Source: Procambarus clarkii (Eukaryota; Arthropoda; Malacostraca; Decapoda; Cambaridae). Taken from it: DNA of 64,000 bases. The notes below the pieces were generated by a model. That model had not been told where the DNA came from, ran no database searches, and saw only the letters and a program-made list of their open reading frames with translations. Made by a program: the position numbers and the translations under genes. Where the stretch lies: NCBI RefSeq assembly GCF_040958095.1, contig NC_091214.1:8459201-8523200 (forward strand), written 5' to 3'. This document shows positions 53,054 through 63,014 of the stretch, one piece after another (position 1 is the first letter of the stretch; every line of letters begins with the position of its first letter).

Positions 53054-55860
53054 CTAAGAAGATGAAGTTAGGTACTTTTTGGTTTTGCTTTTAAATAAGG
53101 CAAAAGTTTTACAGTTTTTCAATTCACTAGGGAGTGAGTTCCATAGACTAGGTCCCTTAATTTGCATAGAGTGTTTACACAGATTAAGTTTGACCCTGGG
53201 GATATCAAAGAGATATTTATTTCTGGTGTGGTGATAATGGGTCCTATTACATCTGTCCAGGGAGAGTTTCAGAGCATGGTTTGCATTTAAGAACAGGGTT
53301 TTGTAAATGTAGTTGACACAAGAGAATGTGTGGAGGGAGTTAATATTTAGCAAGTTTAGGGATTTAAACAAGGGAGCTGAGTGTTGTCTGAAAGCAGAGT
53401 TAGTTATTATTCTGATAGCAGATTTTTGCTGTGTGATGATGGGCTTAAGGTGGTTTGCAGTGGTAGACCCCCATGCACAGATACCATAATTAACATAGGG
53501 GTAGATTAGTGCATAATATAGTGAGAGGAGAGCAGAGTTAGGAACATAATATCTGATTTTGGAGAGTATACCAACTGTCTTAGAGACTTTCTTAGTTATG
53601 TGTTGAATGTGGGTGCTGAAGTTGAGTCTCTTGTCTAGGAATAGGCCAAGAAACTTGCCATCATTTTTATTACTGATGTTAATGTTGTCTATCTGTAGCT
53701 GAATTGCATTTGATGATTTGCTTCCAAATAAGATGTAGTAAGTCTTTTCGATGTTTAATGTTAGTTTGTTCGTTGACATCCATAAGTGGACTTTTTTTTA
53801 ATTCATTATTCACAACATTATTTAGTGTATGTGGGTTGAGGTTTGAATAGATAAGGGTAGTATCGTCAGCAAACAATATAGGTTTTAGAATATTAGAGAC
53901 ATTAGGCAGATCGTTTATATATATAAGAAATAGAAGAGGTCCTAAGATGCTGCCCTGTGGCACTCCAACGGTAATTGGTAGAGTGGAAGAAGTTGTATCA
54001 TTGATGGTTATATATTGGTGTCTGTCACTAAGATAGGATCGGATGTAATCAAGGGCAAGGCCTCGGATTCCATAATGCTGGAGTTTAAGCAAGAGGTAGT
54101 TGTGATTAACAGTATCAAAGGCTTTTCTTAGGTCAATGAAGAGTCCAATCGGAAACTCATTTTTGTCAAGGGCTGAGTAGATAATGTCAAAGAGACTAAT
54201 GATTGCATCGTTGGTGCTCTTTTGGGACCGGAAGCCAAACTGGCAGGGGCTGAGTATGTCGAATTTTACGAGGTAGGAATAGAGCTGTTTGTAAATAATT
54301 TTTTCAAATATTTTTGATAGAATGGGTAGATTTGATATTGGTCTATAATTGTTTATGTCCGCCGGATTGCCTCCTTCATGGACTGGCGTTACTCTTATAT
54401 TTTTGAGGATATCAGGGAAGGTGTGACACTCAATAGATTTGTTAAACAGTAGGGCTATGGGTGGGCAAGGGCATGGGAGGCGCTCTTGTATTAAATGGAC
54501 TGAATTTCACTGGTGTTCCCTGCCTTGGTTTTTAGAGTGTGTATGATGGACACAATATCTGCCGGGCTGATTGGTGAAAGGAAAAGAGAGTTTGGATAGC
54601 TGCCTGAGAGATATGTGTTAATATGTGTCTGAGTCTGTGGGATTTTACTGGCAAGATTAGCACCAACCGATGAAAAGAAACTATTAAATTCATTTGCCAT
54701 TTCTAAATCAGTTGACGGTATATCCCCGTCCTTGTAGAGTTTTATTTGGTTATGTGAGTGTTGTTTAGTTCCTAGGATACTAGAGATAGTTTTCCAAGTG
54801 CTTTTCATGTTGCCTTTTGCTTCATTGAATCTATTCACATAATATGCAAGTTTTGCCTTTCTTATGATACTGGTAAGCATTGATGAGTACCTCTTAGCTA
54901 CTTCCTTTGAAACTAGGCCAATCCTAACTTTCTTTTCATATTCATGTTTCTTGTTGATTGAGTTGAGAATGCCACTTGTGAGCCATGGATTGTTTAATCT
55001 TTTGTCAGTTACTTGCTTGGTAAGAAGGGGACAATGAAGGTTGTAGAGGCTTAGAGTTTTGGAGAGGAAGAGGTTAGCTAATGAATTTATATCATGGGTA
55101 TTATTGAATTCAGAATCCCAGTTAATATTGTAAAGTGCCTCTGTAAGATTGTCTAAAGCTGATTCACTGTGTAGCCTAAATGAAAGTTTCTTGCTTTTAG
55201 GTGGTGTTATGTCCATGTTCGCTATGAGAAAGGTAGGATAGTGGTCAGTTGTTCTGTCATAGATTATACCAGATACAAGGGGAGCTGTTATGTTTGTCCA
55301 TATGTGGTCCAAGGTAGTGGCTGATGTTTGAGTGACTCGGGTAGGTTTGGTGATTGTGGGGATTAGCATACAGGAGTTCATGCTGTTAAGGAAATAGTCA
55401 ACTTGAGAGCAATTTTGTTGACCCAGGTCAATATTGAAGTCTCCTCCCAGAATGATGTGGTTTTTGTTGAGATTGTTGTTTATAATAAGATTCCTTAGGT
55501 TGTCTGAGAAAGAAGCTATGTTAGTATTGGGAAATCTATAGATGGCTCCAATAGTCAAAGAGGATTTAAGGGATTTAATTGTAAACTGAGCAAAAGTATA
55601 TTCACAGTAGTCATCTCTGTCACTAATAACACTGTTGCAGATAAATGTATCTCGGTAATATATAGCTGTGCCACCACCTTTTTTATTAGGCCTACAGTTA
55701 TGAATGGCTTTATAACCAGCTAAGTTGTAGAGTTGAGTATAGTCTTTATTTAGCCAAGTTTCTGTTAAAATAATGAACGATAGGTTAGTACCTATTGCTG
55801 TGAGTAATGCATTTAAATCGTCAAAATGTTTACCAAGTGATCTAACATTTTAGTTATAAA
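53054..55860 (-). pseudogene. LINE-A2 ORF2: endonuclease and RT, frameshifted
   Basis: Minus strand. Endonuclease: GGGTAIYY region (about 55670), TIGAIYRFPNTN, ILGGDFNIDLGQQN, TLDHIWTN and TTDHYPTFL (Thr in place of Ser of SDH). Linker: NNPWLTSGILNSINKKH; RT: YGFR-type [61 protein letters not shown] and KFLGLFLDKRLNF. Shifts lie near 54480, 54360 and at the 8-A run near 53796. ORF ends KKYLTSSS. CR1/L2-type arrangement without RNase H. Confidence 0.85.
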
Positions 55861-56443
55861 CTGATAGACAGGTGCTATTTTGAAGCTTGTTTTTAGCCTG
55901 GTGTGCTGTGAAATACTTGCAATAATGATGATCAATGTGCTGGTTGGTGTAGATATGAGACAGAAGATTTTGATCAGGATCAATATCAGTGTGCATAGGA
56001 TGCAGAGGGATCACGATACAAGATACACGATAAAGCAAAACACAAGAATAAAAGCAAATACAATAAAATAGTAACAATTTAGAAGTAAAATAAAGATCCA
56101 ATAGATAGCCAGGGAGGACACAGAAGTTACATAAAATAAAAAAACAAAAAATCAGTAGAGACTGACAATATAAATGTAAAATAAAAAATAATAAGAAAAA
56201 TGATAATCATAAAAAAAAAATGATCTTGAAGATAATTAGATTAGTAATGGTTAATTAACAGGGTAATAAAAAGCCCTAGGTTTAGTGACAAGGGGATTAA
56301 CTAAGAACAAATAATTAAGAGTATAAAACAGGCAAAGATGACAAACAAAAAATAAAATAAAAATAAAAATAAACACCTTTGGAAAGGAAAGGCAGAGCTT
56401 AAGTACACTTTGGTTGTATGTGAGACTACAAATTATGTTCTGG
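55861..56443 (-). other. LINE-A2 inter-ORF region
   Basis: A-rich on the plus strand (T-rich on the element strand), with no ORF over 30 codons of plausible composition. It lies between ORF1 and ORF2 of LINE-A2. 55890-56000 is homologous to LINE-B at 28000-28080. Confidence 0.55.
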
Positions 56444-57010
56444 TTATTCAGCTGATATCCCACAGTCATCCAGGAAAGAAGTGAGGTGTGCTTCAGTGGT
56501 TATGACATAAGTTTTTCCAGAGTCAGTCTTCCTAGCTATTATTTTACCATCGCGCACAAAACAATGTTTAATAGCAGTGGATCTATTGCAAATTCCACGT
56601 AGTTTAAATAAGAGATTTTGTCTGAATCTGGTAAGACATTCGTTCACATAAACCTTGGATTTCATAGCCACTGCAGTAGTGATAAGGTCTGACTTGCGGG
56701 AGCAGCTATTTAACTTCACCCTTATCTTTCTGTTGTTTGTACCAGATGATTTGGCACCCACTCTATAAGCTGACTTAATGTCTCTTGCTTCAATTGAATA
56801 ATTCAACTTAGTACGCAATTCCTGGATCACGATGGCAGTACAGTCTTCTATGTCAGTTTCATGGGGAAAATCCTGTGATGAGATGATGACAGAATCAAGG
56901 AGCTTAAGCTGGTCTGATTCGTCTTGGGTTGCAGTGTGTTGCTGTTGTAGGGAGTTAAAATGGTTCTCTAACTTTTGTAGCATCTCTTCTTGCTTCTTAG
57001 AGGTTTCTGC
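56444..57010 (-). pseudogene. LINE-A2 ORF1, coiled coil plus RRM-like domain
   Basis: About 189 residues of element sequence. They start at SKKQEEMLQKLENHFNSLQQ, a coiled coil, and continue with TAIVIQELRTKLN, IKSAYRVGAKS, RKIRVKLNS and VYVNECLTRFRQNLLFKLRG, ending DGKIIARKTDSGKTYVIT and FLDDCGISAE. This resembles CR1/L2 ORF1 RNA-binding proteins. The first about 11 residues of the open frame (57011-57043) come from antisense LINE-A1, so the true start is lost. Confidence 0.75.
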
Positions 57011-57236
57011 TGCAAATAAAGGGACCCAGTTTATGGAACTCACTCCCTACTGAATTGAAAAGTTGTCCAACTTTTACATCATTCAAAATCAATACTAAAA
57101 AGTACCTAATTTCATCTTCATAGTTTTCACTTTCTGCCTTAAAATTGCACTGTATCAATTGCTACCCTATCTCCCAACCTTTATGTTCCCAATTTGAACA
57201 TCTTTACCATTGTGATCATTGCTGTTTTCTTATATG

Positions 57237-57660
57237 TCAGCCATATGTTCTTATATGCCAGCCATATGCTGTATTGTGACTACCAATTTTTGTCAACTAC
57301 CATTCAAGCTGTCATTGCAATCAATCTTATATTGTTTCTGCTGTATTGTGCCTACCAATTTGTTGTCAACTACCATTCAAGCTGTCATTGCAATCAATCT
57401 TAGCTACCTATGTGCTTTAATATATTGTACCTACAATTTTCTCTCATCTTTTTTTTTCATTTCATGTAATCTGTTATCATTTTTTTGTCTATAAATTTTG
57501 CAAGTATTTACCTCCTTAAAATTTTCTTAGATTAAGGACCTGCCCGAAACGCTGCGCGTGCTAGTGGCTTTACAAGACTGTAATTACCATATTTGTATCC
57601 TCACATTCCTTATGTACATTCTTGTATATGCATAAATAAATAAATAAATAAATAAATAAA
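57237..57660 (+). mobile_element. LINE-A2 3'-end insertion in LINE-A1 3' UTR
   Basis: Only the 3' UTR: a duplicated block of about 82 bp (CAACTACCATTCAAGCTGTC at 57296 and again at 57369), the hairpin at 57549-57559 (loop TGC) and an AAAT tail to 57660. LINE-A1 reads continuously on either side (CTTATATG, then TGTGCTGCC). Confidence 0.82.
57549..57559 (+). promoter_or_regulatory. Conserved 3' UTR stem-loop shared by LINE-A and LINE-B
   Basis: ACGC-TGC-GCGT stem-loop set in GCCCGAA...TAGTGGCTTTA. Equivalent sites: 643-653 (TGC), 58004-58014 (TGT), 27148-27158 (LINE-B, TTT), 23252-23262 antisense (LINE-B, ATT). The four-pair stem is kept while the loop varies. CR1/L2 RTs recognise a 3' RNA hairpin to start insertion; that this is the same function is inference. 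Confidence 0.6.
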
Positions 57661-58111
57661 TGTGCTGCCAATCTGTTGTATGGTGTCTATAAATCTTGTT
57701 TATCTGTATCTCTTGCTACCCAGTCTCCCAATCTTTATGTACCCAATCTGAACATCTTTACCATTGTGATCATTGCTGTCTTATATGTGCTGTCAATCTG
57801 CTGTATGGTGTCTATTAACCTTGTTTAAACTACTAATCAAGCTGTCAATGTAATCAATCAGAGCTTTAATATAACAATGTGCTTTAATATACCTACTTAT
57901 CTCTCTCATCTCATTTTTCTCTTGTAATGTATCTTTATCATTTATGAATTCTGATTGAAATTACCTTCTTAAAATTATCTGCTAGATTAAGGACCTGCCC
58001 GAAACGCTGTGCGTACTAGTGGCTTTACAAGAATGTAAATACTGTACTATCCAATGTATTCTCACAAACCCAATGTACCTTCTTGTATATATATAAATAA
58101 AATTAAATAAA

Positions 58112-58278
58112 ATATATCACATATGTACTAAATCACATTCAACATATTGACTTTAAGCATTAAGTCATATATGTGCTGTCTTGTGTGAGAACGGGTTGTT
58201 CTCACACAAGACAACACATATATGACTTAATGCTTAAAGTCAATATGTTGAATGTGAATTAGTACATATGTGATATAT
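58112..58278. repeat. Near-perfect palindrome, centre of foldback X2
   Basis: Arms 58112-58192 and 58198-58278 (81 bases each) pair with two mismatches around loop GGGTT (58193-58197). In X1 the same hairpin is at 46615-46757 with loop AACCC, the opposite orientation of the loop. Such a sequence can extrude a cruciform and is prone to deletion. Confidence 0.9.
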
Positions 58279-58723
58279 TCCCAGTTACCTTTTTTCCAAA
58301 GCCCAAACTCTTCCTCACGTACCAATTTACGTCTCACAGTACCCGTCCATCAACGTAGATAGCAGAATAGTCGCGATTGGTTCAATTAAAATGAAAATTG
58401 TAGTTTTCAGGTCCCACATGGGTTGTAAAATTTACCTACTATTGTCCATGCTCTTAGAATATTACAGATCAGCTACATCCTATTGAAGGCTCGTAGTTTT
58501 GTTTTGAGAAATATTAGTTGTTCTTAGTAAATTATAATAAGCACTATAAATTATTACACAGAATAGCAGTGCGTCACCAATCAATATTATATACCATAGT
58601 TTGTGCTTTAAAAATCTTTAAAGAATGTTTTGTAGGAACGCTAACAGAAAACGATGTTACGTTGGAATGTCTATGGGGTAAACTACTGCAAACCGGATGG
58701 TCTGGTGTCAACTATACCAATTT

Positions 58724-58870
58724 GTATTTATTTATTTATTTATATATATACAAGAAGGTACATTGGGTTTGTGAGAATAGATTGGATAGTACAGTATATA
58801 CATTCTTGCAAAGCCACTAGTACGCACAGCGTTTCGGGCAGGTCCTTAATCTAGCAGATAATTTTAAGTA
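58724..58870 (-). mobile_element. LINE-A1 3' end, about 145 bp
   Basis: ATTT/AT tail, hairpin (about 58823-58833, loop TGT on the element strand) and a short piece of 3' UTR, antisense. It is bounded by foldback X2 arm or minisatellite at 58723 and by the LINE-B tail at 58871. Confidence 0.78.
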
Positions 58871-60825
58871 CAATACAATACAATACAATACAATTTTATT
58901 TAGGTAAGGTACATACATACAATAAATATTTACAAGGATTGTTTAACTTATAGGTATAGCTAGTACATACAATGCCTAAAGCCACTATTACGCAAAGCGT
59001 TTCGGGCATGATAAACTTAAATGACAAGCTTAATACTAATTGAGCATAATGAGTAGAATGAAAACAAGAAATGAAAACATAGATGAAAAAGCAGCACAAA
59101 TACAATTATGTCGACAAACAGCGCTCTTTAAAGAAAAAAACAGACATTGGTTGACAATAGAAGGGTAAGGTAGGTTACAGGGAATTTATTAGGTATAGCT
59201 TCACTTTTAACTTAAACTGGTTGAGAGAGGTACAGTCTTTAACATGGTTGGGAAGGTCATTCCACATTCTGGGCCCCTTGATTTGTAGAGCATTTCTAGT
59301 TTGATTAAGTCATACTCTAGGAATATCAAAACTGTATTTATTTCTGGTGTGATGCTCATGGGTTCTGATACAACCTTCTATGAAGCTTTTGAGATCAGGA
59401 TTGGCATTATAGTTTAGCGTTTTATATATGTATAATACACATGAGAGAATGTGCAGTGACTTAATGTCTAACATATTCAGAGATTTAAGTAGGGGTACCG
59501 AGTGATGTCTGGGGCCAGAATTGGATATTGTCCTAATAGCAGCTTTGTGTTGAGTAATTAGAGGACGTAAGTGATTTTGGGTAGTAGAGCCCCAAGCACA
59601 AATACCATAGTTGAGATATGGATAGATAAGGGAGTAATAGAGAGTCACCAGGGCAGGGCGTGGTACATAATATCTGATCTTAGAAAGAATGCCCACAGTT
59701 TTTGAAACTTTTTTTGATATGTTTAGAATGTGTCCCTGGAAATTAAGCTTGTGGTCAATGAGAATGCCAAGGAATTTGCCATCTAATTTGTTACAAATTT
59801 GGGTATTGTTTATTTTGAGATTTATTTGATTAGAGGATTTATTGCCAAACAGAATATAAAAGGTTTTGTCAATGTTAAGGGTGAGTTTGTTGGCAGTTAG
59901 CCACAGATGGACTTTATTTAGCTCAGTATTTACTGTGGCATTTAGAGCAAGGGGATCAGGACTGGAGTAAATGAAGGTTGTGTCGTCAGCAAATAGAATT
60001 GGTTTGAGGTGTTGGGAGGCATTTGGAAGGTCATTAATGTAGATGAGAAAGAGGAGAGGGCCAAGTATGCTGCCCTGGGGAACACCAATGTTGATGGGTA
60101 GGGTGGGAGAAATTGTATTATTCACAGAAACATATTGGAGCCTGTCAGTAAGGTAGGATTTGAGGTATTGTAGGGAGTGTCCTCTGACTCCATAATGATG
60201 TAATTTAAGAAGAAGGTTTTGGTGGTTGACAGTGTCAAAAGCTTTACGCAGGTCCACAAACAACCCAACAGAGAACTCATTTTTATCAAGAGCTGTATGA
60301 ATCGAGTTAAGCATACTAATAAGTGCATCGTTAGTGCTTTTTTTGGGTCTGAAGCCATATTGGCAAGGGCTAAGTATATTGAGTTTGGCTAGATATGAGT
60401 AAAGCTGCTTATAGATTAGTTTTTCAAAAATTTTTGACAAGTTTGGCAGGATAGATATAGGTCTGTAGTTGTTAACATCTGTGAGATTACCACATTTGTG
60501 GACAGGCGTTACTCTCGCTTTTTTAGAATATCTGGGAAGGTTTGGAGTTCAAGTGACTTGTTGAAGAGCAAAGCAATAGCAGGGGCTAAAGATCTGGAGG
60601 CTTTTTTGTAAATTAAAGTTGGTATCTCCTCAAGGGCACCAGACTTGGTTTTAAGGGAAAGGATTATCTCATTGACGTCAGTGGAATTAATAGGCTTTAG
60701 GTACAGAGACTGTGGATAGTTACCTGAAAGATAGTCATTAATGTCTGTACTGGAAGATGGAATATCATTTGCAAGGGATGAACCAATGGAAGAGAAGAAC
60801 CTATTGAACTCAGTAGCAGAATCAG
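58871..60825 (-). mobile_element. LINE-B antisense copy
   Basis: Tail CAATA units (element TTGTA), 3' UTR with hairpin near 58990-59000, and RT from 60440 down to 59310 (376 codons open). RT motifs: [60 protein letters not shown]. The frame closes at the C-terminus because an Arg codon of RLNQ is replaced by a stop near 59309, and shifts at an A-run near 60520. Very close to the copy at 22751-27283, including the tail. Confidence 0.87.
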
Positions 60826-60862
60826 CTACTAATCAGCTACCCAACTATAGGATGGGTATATT

Positions 60863-60863
60863 A

Positions 60864-60894
<31 letters not shown>

Positions 60895-61262
60895 AATAAA
60901 TGTTTATTTTGGTAAGGTACATACATACAAGAGATTTTACAAAGTTTGTTGGGTTAATAGATAGAGCTAGTACATACAATGCCTAAAGCCACTATTACGC
61001 AAAGCGTTTCGGGCAGGAAAAACATTAATGACTAAAGCTTAATACTAATGGGTATAAAGAATAAAATGTGTTGAGAACAAATAAAAATAGAGATAAAAGA
61101 GGGGGGAACATGGCTGAAAAAGCAGCACAAATACAATTACAAATTATTACAGACAAACAGCGTTGTTTAAAAAAAAAAAAACAGACATGGGTTGACAACA
61201 GAGGGGTAAGGTAGGTTACAGGGAATTTAATAGGTAGTGCTTCGTTTTTATCTTAAGCTGGT
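60863..61262 (-). mobile_element. LINE-B 3'-end-only insertion
   Basis: Antisense LINE-B 3' UTR, starting with a mixed (AAAT)n/TTTATT tail at 60863-60905 and the hairpin near 61002-61012, ending at the last ORF2 codons (CTTAAGCTGG, 61262). Foldback minisatellite flanks it on both sides (60826-60862 and 61263 onward). Confidence 0.8.
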
Positions 61263-61643
61263 ATTGTCCACTACCACCTGTTAGGTGGGTAAGGGGTCCA
61301 ATACCACCCACAGGATGGGTATGGGGGGGTCACATCCACCCGCAGGATGGGTATGGGGATCACATCCACCCACAGGAATGGTATGGGGTCCAATACCATC
61401 CACTGGATGTGGATGGCGTCCACAACCACAAACAAGATGGGTATGGGGCTCCAACCACCCATAGAATGGGCATGGGGTCCAATAACACCCACTAGATGTG
61501 TATGGCGTCCATTGCCGCCCACGGGATGAGTATAGGGTCCAGTATCGCCCACAGAATTAGTATATAGGGTCCACTGCCACCCACAGGGTCGGTAGGGGGT
61601 CCACTGCCGCCCACAGGGTCGGTAGGGGGGTCCACTACCGCCG
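61263..61643 (-). repeat. 30-bp minisatellite, right arm of X2
   Basis: About 13 units. Read in reverse complement the unit variants follow the same order as in 51780-52118, including the TATATACTAAT variant (61559-61570) and the CGACGCC/GGACGCC variants. The two arms are therefore copies of each other, not independently expanded arrays. Confidence 0.9.
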
Positions 61644-61741
61644 ACAAACATTTTAAGACAAATATTTTAAGTAAAACCGAAGATATTTGTAGTTTTATAA
61701 AAGGGGCAGTTTTCATCGCTCGTCGAACTCGAAACCCGCAG

Positions 61742-62330
61742 CATTCATCTCAGAACCATGCCTATTTCACGCAGATTCCTTAATAAACGTAAGAATTTTA
61801 TATGTCACAAGAAAGATAGAAATATAAGCTTCATTCTAAATACCTTACCATGGGCATATTTAAATTTAAAGCGAAGATACCTGTACTTTTATAATAGCGG
61901 AGCTCCGATCCCGGACAAATCGATCGACCGAGCAACTCTCTCTCTCAGAACAATGTTTATTTCACATGAATTCGTTAATAAACATATATGTTTTATATGT
62001 CTCAAGAAAGGCAGACATATAAGCTTCACTTTAAACACTTTACCATAGACATATTTAAAGTTCTAATGAAGATACATGTATTTTAAAAATTACGGAGCTC
62101 CCACCCCGTACAGACTGAACGACAGAGCAACTCTCTCTCAGATCAATGTTTATGTCACGTAAATTCGTTAATAAACACAAATGTTATATATGTCTTAAGC
62201 AAGATAGAAATATGAGCTTCATTTTAAATACATTACAATAGACATATTTATAGCTCAAGTGAAGATACATATGTTTTTATAGTAGCGCTCAGTAGCTTGT
62301 CGGGCATGGAGTGCAGACGCCTACGCACTT
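61742..62330 (+). repeat. About 194-bp tandem repeat, three clear units
   Basis: Units start at CAGAA/TC.ATG sites 61751, 61946 and 62139 (spacings 195 and 193). Shared words: TTCGTTAATAAAC, TATATGTC, AGCTTCA, GACATATTTA, GAAGATAC, CGGAGCTCC and CAACTCTCTCTC. A fourth, much more diverged unit may run 62335-62520. A short open frame at 61758-62048 spans 1.5 units and repeats MFIS.FVNK-like words; I treat it as a consequence of the 195-bp spacing, not as a gene. Confidence 0.82.
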
Positions 62331-63014
62331 GCCGATATATTGTATAATTAACAAAGATACGTTAATAAAGCCTAAAATCTTACATGCCTCCAGAAAGCCT
62401 GAGATATGAACATTATTATGATTGCACCTAATGAAATATATCATGTTCGAGAACAAAGATATATCAATTTTAAATTAAGTTTCGACTCTTGCTCGGGCGA
62501 GAGAGATGGGGCGACTCTCGTCCCATCTATTGGAGATTATGTCCACTAAAGACCCAAAGCTACTCAAACCCTCCTAGCATTATTTAAGTAATGAAGTAAT
62601 ATGGTATATTTACTCACTATAATGTGGGTGCTGAATGCAGAACATGAAAAAACATATATTTACTCCAAACTAATATAATTTCATTATGAAATAAGTAGCA
62701 TCAAAGGAAGTCGACGGTCCAAGCGTCAATGTTGTGGAGCGACTTATCCAAGCTATATCGTTGTTTGGAAAGTTTGTTGGCATATCCAGTTGTTGCACTT
62801 CTCTGCACAAATTATTACAAAAAAAAAAAAATTATTAATTTTACAAATTTAAATTATAATGTTAACAAGTAGAATACGTATTTTAAATAAAATCTAACAT
62901 AACTAGTCAGAAAACATTTAACATTTATTAAAAAATATATGTTTGGAAGTTAAATCGACTTCATAGGACAATAGTTTTGTTATATATACTCGTTATTCGT
63001 TGACACCTGATTCG
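62331..63014. other. Possible fourth repeat unit and AT-rich spacer
   Basis: 62335-62520 weakly resembles the 194-bp unit (CGTTAATAAAGC, CATGCCTCCAGAAAG, GAACAAAGATATAT). 62520-63014 is AT-rich with no recognised feature. LINE-A2 starts about 63015. Confidence 0.5.

Larger units (their letters stand above)
52606..57010 (-). mobile_element. LINE-A2, longest copy, with ORF1
   Basis: 4.4 kb antisense: tail and hairpin (about 52710), 3' UTR with an internal duplicated segment, ORF2 (53054-55860), an inter-ORF region (55861-56440) and ORF1 (56444-57010). It is truncated only inside the start of ORF1. Nearly the same sequence as 28667-31178 over the shared part, so the subfamily was recently active. 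The 3' end interrupts LINE-A1 after GKFLG. Confidence 0.88.
52543..58111 (+). mobile_element. LINE-A1 sense copy inserted at the X2 centre
   Basis: Parts 52543-52605 (RT segment ending GKFLG), 57011-57236 (ORF2 C-terminus, IKGPSLWNSLP region) and 57661-58111 (3' UTR with hairpin 58004-58014, loop TGT, and AAAT-type tail). About 600 bp of RT thumb expected between the first two parts are missing. It carries LINE-A2 (52606-57010) and a LINE-A2 3' end (57237-57660). It entered X2 at GGGAATAT/ATCACAT. Confidence 0.83.
51388..61643. mobile_element. Foldback-like element X2, both arms present, broken by LINEs
   Basis: Element parts in order: left minisatellite 51388-52118, left arm 52119-52541, central hairpin 58112-58278, right arm 58279-58723 (reverse complement of the left arm), right minisatellite pieces 60826-60862 and 61263-61643. 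LINE-A1 (52543-58111) inserted at the centre and LINE-A1/LINE-B pieces (58724-60825, 60863-61262) in the right minisatellite. Without insertions it would be about 2.2 kb. It has no coding capacity. Compare X1 at 46287-50614. Confidence 0.75.

Noticed and set aside
61758..62048. Small protein-coding gene of 96 aa
   Set aside because: It spans one and a half units of the 194-bp tandem repeat, and the third unit is out of frame. Repeated words in the protein follow from the DNA repeat.
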